From: Pseudomonas sp. QS1027
GTDB taxonomy: Bacteria > Pseudomonadota > Gammaproteobacteria > Pseudomonadales > Pseudomonadaceae
Assembly (NCBI RefSeq): GCF_002814235.1
Contig: NZ_PHSU01000026.1
Span: 1 to 64,000, forward strand
DNA length: 64,000 nt
Direction of reading: 5' to 3'
Position numbers and translations under genes: made by a program. The notes under the pieces were generated by a model. That model did no database searches. It had not been told where the DNA came from and saw only the letters and a program-made list of their open reading frames with translations. Each line of letters begins with the position of its first letter. Position 1 is the stretch's first letter. This document shows positions 25,347 to 34,791 of this stretch, piece after piece.

Positions 25347-26092
25347 TCACTATTCCTCCAAGCGAACGCGACCTGCACGCCTACGTCGATCATCAGCTCA
25401 GCGACGCCGACCGGCAGTTGCTGGAGACGTACCTGGCGAGCAACCCGGAACTGGCCGAACAGGTCCGCGACTGGCAGCGCGATGCCCAGCATTTGCGCGC
25501 AGCCCTGGGCGGTGCCTTGCAGATGCCGGCGAACCCGGCGCTGGACCCGACAGTGATTCGCCGACGCCTGCGCGGTCAGTCCCGTCGGCACTTCGCCAGC
25601 GCCGCGGTGTTGCTGATTGCCGTGAGCATCGGCGGTGTCAGCGGCTGGCAGGCGCGGCAGATGACCTTCCCGCTGCCCGCGCCGATGGCCGACGCGGTCC
25701 AGGCCTATCGCATGTTCGCCACCCAGGACATCCTGCCGGCAGACTTCAAGGTCGAGCAGAGCGGCGACCTGCAAGGCTGGCTCGACCGTTACTTCACCCA
25801 GGCCAACCGTTTGCCGAACCTGCAGAACGCCGGGTTCAAGCCGGTCAGTGCGCGCTTGCTGAGCACCGAGCAGGGCGCGGCGGCGATGGTCTTGTATGAG
25901 AACCCGCAAGGGCAGCGGATCAGCTACTACGTACGGCCACCGGGCCCGCAGAATCATCTGCTGGACCGTGGTGGGCGGCGGGATGGCGAGCTGCAGACCG
26001 AGTACTGGTCCGGCAGCGGCTACAACTACGCGATGGTGGCTCCGGCGGACAGCCCGGCGGCGCAGTTGCTGCAGCAGACCACGCGGTTCTAG
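25343..26092 (+). CDS. membrane anti-sigma factor
   Basis: A 249-residue protein. The cytoplasmic N-terminal zinc-less anti-sigma domain (about 1-75) opens with SERDLHAYVDHQLSDADR, typical of RskA/ChrR-like anti-sigma factors. One membrane segment follows (about 88-105, FASAAVLLIAVSIGG), then a periplasmic domain to the end. The start overlaps the sigma stop (ATGA). It should hold the sigma factor inactive until a periplasmic signal arrives. Confidence 0.88.
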   Translation: MITIPPSERDLHAYVDHQLSDADRQLLETYLASNPELAEQVRDWQRDAQHLRAALGGALQMPANPALDPTVIRRRLRGQSRRHFASAAVLLIAVSIGGVSGWQARQMTFPLPAPMADAVQAYRMFATQDILPADFKVEQSGDLQGWLDRYFTQANRLPNLQNAGFKPVSARLLSTEQGAAAMVLYENPQGQRISYYVRPPGPQNHLLDRGGRRDGELQTEYWSGSGYNYAMVAPADSPAAQLLQQTTRF

Positions 26093-26107
26093 GCAAGGCA
26101 AACCACG

Positions 26108-26944
26108 CTACTGCGCGGCACCAAATATCTGCGACGGCCGCCGCAACAACGGATCAAATGGATTGATCCGTGGCCCGATCGCCGCCGCCTCACGCTTGAG
26201 CAACTCCACCACCGTCGGCAGGCGATCCGGTCCCAGGCGGTCGCTGATGGTGGCCACGCTCAACGCCGCCACTGCCCGCCCCTCGCGATCCAGAATCGGT
26301 ACCGCCACCCCGGCCATGCCCTGCAACACCCCGGTGTTGCGGCCGGCATACCCGAGCTTGCGCACATTCTCCACCTCCGAACGCAGCAGCACCTCGTCAT
26401 ACAGATGGAAATCCCGCAGGCGCGGCAGGTTGTAGCGGATCACCGTTTCCCGCTCCTCTTCCGGCAGGAAAGCAAGGATCGCCAAACTGCCCTGCCCCAC
26501 CCCCAGGGCCACGCGCCCACCGATATCGCCGGTAAAGGTGCGGATCGGAAAGGGTCCTTCGCTACGGTCCAGGCAGATCGCATCAAAGCCGCTGCGGGCC
26601 AGGAGGAACAGCGAATCCCCCAGCGATGCCGACAAACGCAATAACGCCGGTCGTACCAGTTCACGCAGATTGCCGGTTTGCCCGGCCCGGGCCGCCAGGG
26701 CAAAAAAGTCCAGGCTCAGGCGATAACGCTTGCTGCGCCCGTCCTGCTCGACCATGCCCTCGTCCACCAGGCTGCGCAGCAGCCGATGCGTGGTCGGCTG
26801 GGACAAACCGACCCGCTCGGCCAACTGGGTCACCCGTTCGCCGCCCTCCGGCGTCTCCCCCAGGCTACGCAGCACGGCAAACAGCCGCGACACCGCGCTG
26901 ACACCCACTTCGCTTTTCTTATCATTCCGTTCAGTGGAATCCAT
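26108..26944 (-). CDS. IclR family transcriptional regulator
   Basis: A 278-residue regulator. The N-terminal winged helix (about 15-75) has TQLAERVGLSQPTTHRLLRSL. The C-terminal ligand domain has GGRVALGVGQGSLAILAFLPE and GMAGVAVPILDREGR. A GTG two codons upstream (26950) may be the true start. It is divergent from a seven-gene ABC transporter/dehydrogenase operon and probably controls it in response to the imported compound. The short palindromes at 26971-27016 are candidate binding sites. Confidence 0.87.
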   Translation of the reverse strand: MDSTERNDKKSEVGVSAVSRLFAVLRSLGETPEGGERVTQLAERVGLSQPTTHRLLRSLVDEGMVEQDGRSKRYRLSLDFFALAARAGQTGNLRELVRPALLRLSASLGDSLFLLARSGFDAICLDRSEGPFPIRTFTGDIGGRVALGVGQGSLAILAFLPEEERETVIRYNLPRLRDFHLYDEVLLRSEVENVRKLGYAGRNTGVLQGMAGVAVPILDREGRAVAALSVATISDRLGPDRLPTVVELLKREAAAIGPRINPFDPLLRRPSQIFGAAQ

Positions 26945-26970
26945 TGGCACTTTTCTCGCCTGAAAATTTG

Positions 26971-27016
26971 TTCAATGAATGAAAGTGAAAATAATCATTC
27001 TTTCAGTGAAATTCAC
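26971..27016. promoter_or_regulatory. candidate IclR operator pair
   Basis: TTCAATGAA (26971-26979) and GTGAAATTCAC (27006-27016) are short palindromes built from the same TGAA/TTCA half, with centres 36 bases apart. They lie between the IclR start and the divergent ABC operon. Confidence 0.4.
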
Positions 27017-27191
27017 TCTTTCGCACATCCTAGGCTTCGTCCTACTCTGCGTCCACAAGGGGCGATTCGAACAACACCGGTAGCCGACACACGTCGAGCA
27101 CCACGCACCCCCGGCAATACCCTTTCGTCTCTGCCCATGACAAAAAAAGTGCGCCCCGGCGTACACAACAACACACAGGTGGAACGCAGTT

Positions 27192-28220
27192 ATGGCCTTT
27201 CTACGACTTGAAGGCGTGTACAAGCGTTACGGCGAGATCGATGCCGTAGTCGCCACGCATCTCTCGGTGGACAAGGGCGAGTTCGTCTCGCTGCTCGGTC
27301 CCTCCGGTTGCGGCAAGACCACGACCCTGCAAATGATCGCCGGCTTCGTCGAAGTCAGCGCCGGCGCGATTCTTCTCGACAACCGCGATATCACCCACGC
27401 CAAGCCCAGCAGTCGTGGTCTCGGTGTGGTGTTCCAGAGCTACGCGCTGTTTCCCCATATGAGTGTCGAGGACAACGTCGCCTTCGGCCTGCGCATGCGC
27501 AAGGTGCCGGCCGCCGAAGTGCGCAAGCGGGTGGCGACGGTGTTGCAACTGGTGCGTCTGCACCAGCACGCCGAGCGTTATCCGCGCGAGCTGTCCGGCG
27601 GCCAGCGCCAGCGGGTCGCCCTGGCCCGCGCCCTGGTGATCGAACCGCCGGTGCTGTTGCTCGACGAACCGTTGTCCAACCTCGACGCCAATCTGCGCGA
27701 AGAGATGCAGTTCGAGATTCGCCGCATCCAGCGCGAAGTCGGCATCACCACCCTGATGGTCACCCACGACCAGGCCGAAGCACTCTCCATCAGCGACCGC
27801 GTGGTGGTGATGCAGGCCGGGCGCATCACCCAGATCGACGAACCCTACAAACTCTACGAACACCCGCGCACACGCTTTATTTCCGGCTTCGTCGGCAAGG
27901 CCAACCTGCTGCCCGGGGACCGCGATGCCAGTGGTTGCCCGCAAGTCCGCCAACTGCCGGGCGAAGGCGAATTGACCCTGAGCCTGCGCCCGGAAAAGAT
28001 CGACCTGCTGGCCGCCGGCAGCGGGCGCCTGCCCGGCAAAATCCTCAGCCGGTTCTTTCTCGGCAGCCAGTGGCTGTACCGGATCGACACCGTCATCGGC
28101 GAGATCACGGTGGTGCGCCGCAATGACGGTTCGGCGCCGCTGAACGAAGGCACGGCGGTGGGCCTGGATTGGCCGGCCGAGCTGTTGCGGGTGCTGGAGC
28201 ACGGCGAGGTGCCGGCATGA
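27192..28220 (+). CDS. ABC importer ATP-binding protein (spermidine/putrescine-like)
   Basis: A 342-residue ATPase of the PotA type. It has Walker A GPSGCGKT (36-43), signature LSGGQRQRVALARAL, Walker B VLLLDEPLSNLDA, the switch His in MVTHDQ, and a C-terminal TOBE domain (about 265-340). It powers import through the two permeases that follow, coupled by ATGA. It is the first gene of the operon, divergent from the IclR gene. The transported compound is probably the substrate of the dehydrogenase encoded downstream. Confidence 0.92.
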   Translation: MAFLRLEGVYKRYGEIDAVVATHLSVDKGEFVSLLGPSGCGKTTTLQMIAGFVEVSAGAILLDNRDITHAKPSSRGLGVVFQSYALFPHMSVEDNVAFGLRMRKVPAAEVRKRVATVLQLVRLHQHAERYPRELSGGQRQRVALARALVIEPPVLLLDEPLSNLDANLREEMQFEIRRIQREVGITTLMVTHDQAEALSISDRVVVMQAGRITQIDEPYKLYEHPRTRFISGFVGKANLLPGDRDASGCPQVRQLPGEGELTLSLRPEKIDLLAAGSGRLPGKILSRFFLGSQWLYRIDTVIGEITVVRRNDGSAPLNEGTAVGLDWPAELLRVLEHGEVPA

Positions 28221-29092
28221 GCCTGCTCGCGCGGATGCGCCAGGGGCGGCGCGGTTACCTGTTGTCGGCGCCGGCGCTGCTGCTCTACCTCGGCCTGCTG
28301 ATCCTGCCGCTGGGCCTGACCGCCGTGCTTTCGTTCAACGTCTTCGATTACCAGACCGGGGTCAAAAACGACGCCTACACACTGGAACACTACGGTGTGC
28401 TGTTCAGCGATCCGTACTTCTATGAAATCTTCCTGCGGACCTTCTGGATCAGCGGCCTGACCACCCTGCTCTGCGTGCTGATCGGGGTGCCCGAAGCCTA
28501 CATCCTCAGCCGCATGGGCACACCCTGGCGCTCGATCTTCCTGATCCTGATCCTCACCCCGCTGCTGATTTCGGTGGTGGTCCGGGCTTTCGGCTGGAGC
28601 CTCCTGCTCGGCGCCGACGGCCTGGTCAACCAGAGCCTGCAAGCCTTCGGCCTGGCGCCGATGAAGCTGCTCTACACGCCGTTCGCGGTGGTGATCGCCC
28701 TGGTCCACGTGATGCTGCCGTTCATGATCATCCCGGTCTGGACCTCGCTGCAAAAGCTCGATCCGGCCGCCGAACAGGCCGCGCTGTCCCTCGGCGCCAG
28801 CCACACCACGGTGATGCGCCTGGTGGTATTGCCGCAGGTCATGCCCGGGGTGTTGTCCGGCACGCTGATCGTGTTCGGCCTCTCGGCCAGTTCCTTCGCG
28901 ATTCCCGGCCTGCTCGGCGGACGCCGGCTGAAGATGGTCGCGACCCTGGTCTACGACCAGTACCTCTCGGAACTCAACTGGCCGATGGGCGCGGCGATTG
29001 CCGTGGTGCTGTTGCTGCTCAACCTGCTGATCATGCTGTCATGGAACCGGATGATCGAGCGTCGCTACAAAAAATCTTTGGGGGCCGCGTAA
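28217..29092 (+). CDS. ABC transporter permease (PotB-like)
   Basis: A 291-residue membrane protein with six main hydrophobic segments. The EAA loop reads LDPAAEQAALSLGASHTTVM with the conserved Glu and Gly. The ATG at 28217 overlaps the ATPase stop. It pairs with the next permease to form the membrane channel of a polyamine/opine-type importer. Confidence 0.9.
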   Translation: MSLLARMRQGRRGYLLSAPALLLYLGLLILPLGLTAVLSFNVFDYQTGVKNDAYTLEHYGVLFSDPYFYEIFLRTFWISGLTTLLCVLIGVPEAYILSRMGTPWRSIFLILILTPLLISVVVRAFGWSLLLGADGLVNQSLQAFGLAPMKLLYTPFAVVIALVHVMLPFMIIPVWTSLQKLDPAAEQAALSLGASHTTVMRLVVLPQVMPGVLSGTLIVFGLSASSFAIPGLLGGRRLKMVATLVYDQYLSELNWPMGAAIAVVLLLLNLLIMLSWNRMIERRYKKSLGAA

Positions 29093-29887
29093 ATGTCCAG
29101 AAACGGCCCGTTGGCCCTGCTGTTCCACAGCCTGATCGTGGTGTTCATGATGGCGCCGCTGGTGGTGGTGTGCCTGGTGGCCTTCACCCCGGAAAACACC
29201 CTGAGCCTGCCGACCACGCACTTCTCGTTGCGCTGGTTCCGCGCGGTGTTCGAACGCGCAGACTTTGTCCAGGCGTTCTACAACAGCCTGATCCTGGCCT
29301 TCAGCGCCGCCAGCCTGGCGACCCTGATCGCGGTCCCGGCGGCCCTGGCGATGACCCGTCACCAGTTTCCCGGGCGGGACTTTCTCAATGGCCTGTTTCT
29401 CTCGCCGATCATCATCCCGCACCTGGTGCTCGGGGTCGCGCTGTTGCGCCTGTTCGCCCTGATGGGGGTCAACGGCAGCTTCGCCTGGTTGATCGCCGCC
29501 CATGTGCTGGTGATCACGCCTTATGTGCTGCGCCTGGTATTGGCTGCCGCCATCGGCATGGACCGTAGCGCCGAGCAGGCCGCCGAATCCCTCGGGGCCG
29601 GGCGCTTCACGCTGTTCCGCCAGATCACCCTGCCGATGATCCTGCCCGGCGTGGCCGGTGGTTGGCTGCTGGCCTTTATCAATAGCTTCGACGAAGTGAC
29701 GCTGTCGATCTTCGTCACCTCCCCCTCGACCCAGACCCTGCCGGTGCGCATGTACGTCTACGCCACCGAATCCATCGACCCGATGATGGCGGCGGTCTCG
29801 GCCCTGGTGATCGCGCTGACCGCGCTGACGATGATTCTGCTCGACCGGGTCTACGGCCTGGACCGGGTACTGGTAGGCAAACAATGA
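29093..29887 (+). CDS. ABC transporter permease (PotC-like)
   Basis: A 264-residue membrane protein with six hydrophobic segments and an EAA loop RSAEQAAESLGAGRFTLFR. The start abuts the previous stop (TAAATG). It is the second half of the importer channel. Confidence 0.9.
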   Translation: MSRNGPLALLFHSLIVVFMMAPLVVVCLVAFTPENTLSLPTTHFSLRWFRAVFERADFVQAFYNSLILAFSAASLATLIAVPAALAMTRHQFPGRDFLNGLFLSPIIIPHLVLGVALLRLFALMGVNGSFAWLIAAHVLVITPYVLRLVLAAAIGMDRSAEQAAESLGAGRFTLFRQITLPMILPGVAGGWLLAFINSFDEVTLSIFVTSPSTQTLPVRMYVYATESIDPMMAAVSALVIALTALTMILLDRVYGLDRVLVGKQ

Positions 29888-29894
29888 GGCCGAC

Positions 29895-30185
29895 ATGGCG
29901 CTGCTGACACGATTGGCCGAAGGCGACCGCCCGGCCCTGGACTTTACCCTCGACGGCGAACCGGCCAGCGGTTTGCAGGGCGATACCCTGCTGACCGCGC
30001 TGCTCACCGCCGGTGAATTTCTGCGCCACAGCGACTTCAACGGCGAGCCCCGTGCCGGGTTCTGCCTGATGGGCGCCTGCCAGGATTGCTGGGTCAGGCT
30101 GGCCGACGGGCGCCGGGTGCGCGCCTGTTCGACGATGCTCGAAGCCGGGCAGCAAGTGAGTCGGGAAGGGAGAAAACCAGCATGA
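29895..30185 (+). CDS. (2Fe-2S)-binding subunit, HcnA-like
   Basis: A 96-residue ferredoxin-like protein with four cysteines at 57, 62, 65 and 78 (CLMGAC, CWV, RAC), the plant-type 2Fe-2S pattern. It is the small subunit of a three-gene set matching HcnA-HcnB-HcnC of hydrogen cyanide synthase and the OoxA-type opine oxidases. With import genes beside it, an amino acid, imino acid or opine dehydrogenase is more likely than cyanide synthesis. A 54-base gap separates it from the next gene. Confidence 0.87.
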   Translation: MALLTRLAEGDRPALDFTLDGEPASGLQGDTLLTALLTAGEFLRHSDFNGEPRAGFCLMGACQDCWVRLADGRRVRACSTMLEAGQQVSREGRKPA

Positions 30186-30239
30186 CGTGCGCACCGACAA
30201 ACAGGTCGTGGCATTTTTCCAGCGGGCGGCGGATTGAGC

Positions 30240-31595
30240 ATGTCTGAGATAGTGATCGTCGGTGCCGGACCGGCCGGTATTCGTGCCGCACAAACCCTGG
30301 TTGCCCATGGCCTGCGCCCCTGCCTGCTGGATGAAGCCGCGCGCGGCGGCGGGCAGATCTATCGGCGTCAGCCGGAAAACTTCCGGCGTTCGCCAGTGAA
30401 GCTCTATGGGTTCGAAGCCCGCAAGGCCGTCGCGATTCACCAGACCCTGGAGCATCTGCGCGGACAGCTCGACTACCGGCCCGACACCCTGGTGTGGAAC
30501 GCCGAAGACGCTGCCCTCGACACACTGCAACAAGGCCGGGCCGGGCGCCTCGACTACTCGCAAGTGATCGTCGCCACCGGCGCCACCGACCGGGTGCTGC
30601 CGATCCCCGGCTGGACCTTGCCCGGGGTCTACAGTCTCGGCGCCGCGCAGATTGCCCTGAAATACCAGGGCTGTGCCATCGGCCAACGGGTGGTATTCGC
30701 CGGCAGCGGACCACTGCTGTATCTGGTGGCCTATCAATATGCCAAGGCCGGGGCGAAGGTGGTGGCGGTGCTCGACAGCACGCCATTCAGCGCCCAGTGC
30801 CGCGCCCTGCCCGGCTTGCTCAGGCAACCGCTGACCCTCGCCAAGGGCCTGTATTACCGCAGTTGGCTGACGGCCCACGGTATCCCGGTACATCAGGACG
30901 CCCAGCTGCAACAGATTGACGGCGAGCAGCGCGTGCAGTCGTTGCACTGGCGCCAGGGCGGCGTCCCGCGTTCGCTTGACTGCGACGCGCTGGCTTTCGC
31001 CCACGGACTGCGCAGCGAAACCCAGTTGGCCGATCTGCTCGGCTGCCGTTTCGCCTGGAACCCCTTGAACCGCGCCTGGCTGCCGGAGCGCGACAGCGCC
31101 GGACGCAGCAGCGTGGCGGGCGTATATCTGGCCGGCGATGGCGCCGGGATCATGGGCGCCGACGCGGCGGAAATGGCCGGCGAACGCGCCGCCCTGGCCC
31201 TGTTGGAGGACCTCGGCCGCGTCGTCGATCCACATCGAATAGCCTTTCTGGAGAGTCGCCTGGAGCGTATCGGCGGCTTCCGCCAAGGCCTGGAACAGGC
31301 CTTCCCCTTCCCTGAACGCTGGGCCGCGGACGCCCCGGACACGCTGATGCTCTGTCGTTGCGAGGAAGTCAGCGTCGGTGAGGTGCGTGGGGTGGTCCGC
31401 GAAGGCCACTGGGAAATCAATCGGGTCAAGGCCCATTGCCGGGTCGGCATGGGCCGCTGCCAGGGCCGGATCTGCGGCGCGGCGGCGGCGGAAATCATCG
31501 CCTGTGAAAGTGGCCTGGCCCTGGACAGCATTGGTCGCCTGCGGGCCCAGGCGCCCATCAAGCCGCTGCCGTTCGGTGTGGAGGTCGCGCCATGA
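30240..31595 (+). CDS. FAD/NAD(P)-binding oxidoreductase subunit, HcnB/OoxA-like
   Basis: A 451-residue flavoprotein. An N-terminal Rossmann motif IVGAGPAGIRAA (about 5-16) is followed by a second nucleotide-binding region near 150 (VVFAGSGPLLYLVA). The C-terminal BFD-like part has the cysteine set LCRCEE ... HCRVGMGRCQGRICG (about 370-425) that binds a 2Fe-2S cluster. This is the middle subunit of the HcnABC/OoxAB family. The ATG at 30240 is preferred over an in-frame TTG two codons upstream. Its stop overlaps the next start. Confidence 0.88.
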   Translation: MSEIVIVGAGPAGIRAAQTLVAHGLRPCLLDEAARGGGQIYRRQPENFRRSPVKLYGFEARKAVAIHQTLEHLRGQLDYRPDTLVWNAEDAALDTLQQGRAGRLDYSQVIVATGATDRVLPIPGWTLPGVYSLGAAQIALKYQGCAIGQRVVFAGSGPLLYLVAYQYAKAGAKVVAVLDSTPFSAQCRALPGLLRQPLTLAKGLYYRSWLTAHGIPVHQDAQLQQIDGEQRVQSLHWRQGGVPRSLDCDALAFAHGLRSETQLADLLGCRFAWNPLNRAWLPERDSAGRSSVAGVYLAGDGAGIMGADAAEMAGERAALALLEDLGRVVDPHRIAFLESRLERIGGFRQGLEQAFPFPERWAADAPDTLMLCRCEEVSVGEVRGVVREGHWEINRVKAHCRVGMGRCQGRICGAAAAEIIACESGLALDSIGRLRAQAPIKPLPFGVEVAP

Positions 31596-32707
31596 TCGAA
31601 GTCGACGTGGTGATTCTCGGCGGTGGCATTGTCGGTGCCTCGGCGGCCCTGGCCCTGAGTCGTCAAGGCCGCAGCGTGACGCTGCTGGAGCGGGACTTCT
31701 GCGGCTCGCATTCCAGCGGTGTGAACTACGGCGGCGTGCGCCGCCAGGGTCGACCGTTGTCGCAGTTGCCGCTGTCCCAGCGTGCCCACGGGATCTGGGC
31801 CCGTCTGCCTGAGCTGATCGGCATCGACGGTGAATACCAGCGCTCCGGACATCTCAAGCTGGCCCGCAGCCTCGACGACCTGGCCGCCCTGCAAGCCTAT
31901 GCCGACAGCAGCCAGGGCTTCGGGCTCGACCTGCAAGTGCTTGACCGCGAGCAATTACGCCAACGTTTTCCGTGGGTCGGCCAGGTCGCCGAGGGCGCCT
32001 CCTTCTGCCCCGACGACGGTCACGCCAATCCCCGGCTGGTCTCTCCGGCATTTGCCCGGGCCGCCCGCCGGCTCGGCGCGACAGTACTGGAGCAGAGCGA
32101 GGTGACCGAGGTCGAGCACGACGGCCGACGTTTTGTCCTGCGCACGCAAAAGGGCCTCGAAGTCCGCGCGCCCTGGCTGCTCAATTGCGCCGGTGCCTGG
32201 GCCGGCAGCCTCGCCGCACAGTTCGGTGAAGCGGTGCCGATGCACGCCGGCCATCCGGCGATGCTGGTGACCGAACCCTTGCCCCTGGTGATGGACGCCA
32301 GCACCGGTGTCGAGGGCGGCGGCATCTATGCCCGCCAGGTCAGTCGCGGCAACTGCGTATTGGGTGGCGGCCAGGGTTTTGCCCTCGACCACGCCCGGGC
32401 CCGACCCGGGCAGAGCGCCGTGCTGGAGATTCTGCGCCAGGCCGTCGAACTCTATCCGTTTCTTGAGGGAGCCCAGGCGATTCGCACCTGGAGCGGCACC
32501 GAAGGCTACCTGCCCGACCGCCAGCCGGTGATCGGCCCGAGCAGTACCCAACCCGGCCTGCTGCACGCCTTCGGCTTTGCCGGGGCGGGCTTCCAGATCG
32601 CTCCGGCGGTGGGCGAAGTCCTCGCCGAGCTGGTGTGCCAGGGCCAGTCGTCGACGCCGATAGAAGCTTTTTCCATTACCCGTTTCCACGCCACTCCCGC
32701 CGTTTGA
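31592..32707 (+). CDS. FAD-dependent dehydrogenase catalytic subunit, DAO/HcnC-like
   Basis: A 371-residue D-amino-acid-oxidase-fold enzyme. The dinucleotide motif VILGGGIVGASAALAL (about 6-21) is followed by the DAO segments NCAGAWAG (about 198-205) and RTWSGTEGYLPDRQPVIGPS split near 297-316. It oxidises an amine or imine carbon and passes electrons through the FAD/Fe-S subunit and the small ferredoxin subunit. ATGA overlap couples it to the middle subunit. Substrate unknown; proline-like, glycine-like or opine compounds are the known family substrates. Confidence 0.88.
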   Translation: MIEVDVVILGGGIVGASAALALSRQGRSVTLLERDFCGSHSSGVNYGGVRRQGRPLSQLPLSQRAHGIWARLPELIGIDGEYQRSGHLKLARSLDDLAALQAYADSSQGFGLDLQVLDREQLRQRFPWVGQVAEGASFCPDDGHANPRLVSPAFARAARRLGATVLEQSEVTEVEHDGRRFVLRTQKGLEVRAPWLLNCAGAWAGSLAAQFGEAVPMHAGHPAMLVTEPLPLVMDASTGVEGGGIYARQVSRGNCVLGGGQGFALDHARARPGQSAVLEILRQAVELYPFLEGAQAIRTWSGTEGYLPDRQPVIGPSSTQPGLLHAFGFAGAGFQIAPAVGEVLAELVCQGQSSTPIEAFSITRFHATPAV

Positions 32708-32740
32708 GCGGGCCGTCAGAACCCAGAGGAAGATCGCGCC

Positions 32741-33793
32741 ATGAAGAAGACTCAACGCAATGCCCTGATCGGTTTGTCCTGCCTGCCTCTCATGGCCCTG
32801 CTGAGCGCCGCGCCGGCCCAGGCCGAGCCGACGCTGTACCTGGGCATGAACGGCGGGACCATGGAGCGTTTGTACACCGACGAGGTGCTGCCGCCCTTCG
32901 AAAAGGCCAATCACGTCAAGGTGGTCATCGTGCCGGGCACCTCCGCCGACATCCTCGCCAAGGTCCAGGCGAGCAAGGACAATCCGCAGTTGCACGTGAT
33001 CTTTCTCGATGACGGGATCATGTACCGAGCCATCTCCATGGGCCTGTGCAGCAAGCTCGAAGACAGCCCGACCCTGGCGCAGATCCCGGCCAAGGGCCGG
33101 ATCAAGGACCAGGCGGTGGCGGTCAGCCTGGGGGTGACCGGGCTGGCCTACAACACCCGGCTGTTCAAGGCAAAAGGCTGGGCCGCGCCGACCTCGTGGA
33201 TGGACATGGCGGACAGCAAGTACAAGGACAAAGTGGTGTTCCAGTCAATGTCGTCCTCGACCTTCGGCCTCCATGGTTTCCTGATGTTCAACCGGATCCA
33301 GGGCGGCAGCGAGACCAATGTCGAGCCGGGTTTCAAGGCCTGGCCGGGTAGTGTGGGACGCAATGTGCTGGAGTACATCCCGAGTTCGGCCAAGCTTTCC
33401 GAGATGGTCCAGACCGACGAAGCGGCGCTGTTTCCGCTGACCCCGACCCAGGTCACCGCGCTCAAGCTCAAGGGCATCCCGGTGGAGTACGCGCAACCCA
33501 AGGAAGGCGCGGTGGTGCTGAACGTCGCCGAGTGTGCGATTGCCAACAACACCGAGCCGGCCTTGGCGCAGAAACTCGCCGAGTTCCTGCTGACCCCTGA
33601 GGCCCAGGCGGCGGCGCTGGAGGATGGCGACCAGATTCCGTCCAACCCCAACACCCCGACCACCGACAAGACCCGCGGCCAGGTCGAGGCCATGAAGCAA
33701 TATCTGGACACCGCGGTGGCCATCGACTGGGATCAGGTCAACCTGCTGCGGCCTGAGTGGAACGCACGCTGGAACCGCAGTATCGAGCGCTAG
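32741..33793 (+). CDS. ABC transporter periplasmic substrate-binding protein
   Basis: A 350-residue binding protein with a signal peptide (cleavage AQA near 27) and the SBP type seen with polyamine-like importers (LYLGMNGGTMERLYTDEVLPPFE split over two segments, and GVTGLAYNTRLFK). It is the last gene of the importer/dehydrogenase operon. Cys residues in GLCSKL and AECAIA could form a disulfide. It should capture the substrate later oxidised by the dehydrogenase. Confidence 0.9.
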   Translation: MKKTQRNALIGLSCLPLMALLSAAPAQAEPTLYLGMNGGTMERLYTDEVLPPFEKANHVKVVIVPGTSADILAKVQASKDNPQLHVIFLDDGIMYRAISMGLCSKLEDSPTLAQIPAKGRIKDQAVAVSLGVTGLAYNTRLFKAKGWAAPTSWMDMADSKYKDKVVFQSMSSSTFGLHGFLMFNRIQGGSETNVEPGFKAWPGSVGRNVLEYIPSSAKLSEMVQTDEAALFPLTPTQVTALKLKGIPVEYAQPKEGAVVLNVAECAIANNTEPALAQKLAEFLLTPEAQAAALEDGDQIPSNPNTPTTDKTRGQVEAMKQYLDTAVAIDWDQVNLLRPEWNARWNRSIER

Positions 33794-33803
33794 AAGACGT
33801 CCC

Positions 33804-34775
33804 TCAAAAGCCCACGTCCAGAATCACGTTGTCGGTATAGGCCCCGGCTGGCGGCGTGCTCTGGTCGGTGTAGACCCTGGCGTTGTAGTTGAACACCTGG
33901 CTGCCCGTGCCCAGGCCGTTACCCGGGTTGATCTCGGCATCGGTGCTTGATCGCCGGGCCGCGCCGACGCTGCCCCAGACCGTGGTCCCGGCACTTTTGA
34001 AGATGTCGTAGGAAAGGTAGTTGCCCCCCGAGACCATCCGCCGGCGCCCGCCACTGGCGTTCTGGCCCGGGTCCAGGCCGACCGTGTAGGGGCTGCCCTT
34101 GGTGCAGGAAACATTGACCGTCTGGCTGACCGGACTGAAGGCGCTGATCACCGGAAAGCCGCCAAAGCTGATATTCGGCGCGGTCACCGTGCAGTCGTTG
34201 TTGACGGTCATGTTCACCGTGAGGCTGGCGGTCCCCGAGTTGGTGTCACGCCCCAGGCAGACGCCCAGCGCGCCGATGCCGGCGCAGTAACTCCAGTCCC
34301 AGAAAATGCTCAGGGTCTCGGTATAGATCCCCGCCGCCACGTTGCTGCCGATAATCGTATTGACATAGATCGGCACGGTCTTGGGCGTGCTACCACCGAG
34401 TAGTCCGAGGGCGTCGATAATGCCGTTGCGAGCAAAATCATAAGCCGTGCCCCGGTTCACCAGGTAGGCGGCGCCGGTGTTGTTGGTGGCATAGAGGTTG
34501 TAGCTGATGACGTCCCCGGTCGGTCCGACCATGCCGGTGGTGGAAGCACTGACCGTGGCATAGAAATGATCGTTCAGGGTCAGCAGGGTCAGTAGCGAAC
34601 CGGTGCAGCGCAACCCGGCGTTGGTGGTGGACGAGGCTTGCGCGGTGGTGCGGACCAGGATCGAGCTCACCGCGCCGAAACCGATCGCGTTGGTCGCGAT
34701 CACCGAGCACAACGCCTGGGCCTGGCTGGCCAACCCGCTCAACAGTACGCCCAACACCACACTCCGCATCCCCAC
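33804..34775 (-). CDS. CsuE-like tip subunit, two spore coat U domains
   Basis: A 323-residue secreted protein with a signal peptide (ending AQA) and two SCPU-type domains: about 20-165 and about 195-323, the second opening NDCTVTAPNISFGGF. It ends in DVGF, the donor-complementing strand position. In Acinetobacter Csu pili the two-domain subunit CsuE sits at the tip and binds surfaces. The start at 34775 is GTG with a perfect AGGAGGT five bases before; an ATG two codons later is possible. It is the last gene of the operon, nearly touching the convergent SBP gene (10 bases). Confidence 0.87.
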   Translation of the reverse strand: MGMRSVVLGVLLSGLASQAQALCSVIATNAIGFGAVSSILVRTTAQASSTTNAGLRCTGSLLTLLTLNDHFYATVSASTTGMVGPTGDVISYNLYATNNTGAAYLVNRGTAYDFARNGIIDALGLLGGSTPKTVPIYVNTIIGSNVAAGIYTETLSIFWDWSYCAGIGALGVCLGRDTNSGTASLTVNMTVNNDCTVTAPNISFGGFPVISAFSPVSQTVNVSCTKGSPYTVGLDPGQNASGGRRRMVSGGNYLSYDIFKSAGTTVWGSVGAARRSSTDAEINPGNGLGTGSQVFNYNARVYTDQSTPPAGAYTDNVILDVGF

Positions 34776-34791
34776 CCGACACCTCCTGTGT

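Noticed and set aside
29895..32707. Hydrogen cyanide synthase genes hcnABC
   Set aside because: The three subunits are of that family, but embedding in an ABC-import operon with IclR control points to catabolism of an imported amine or opine.
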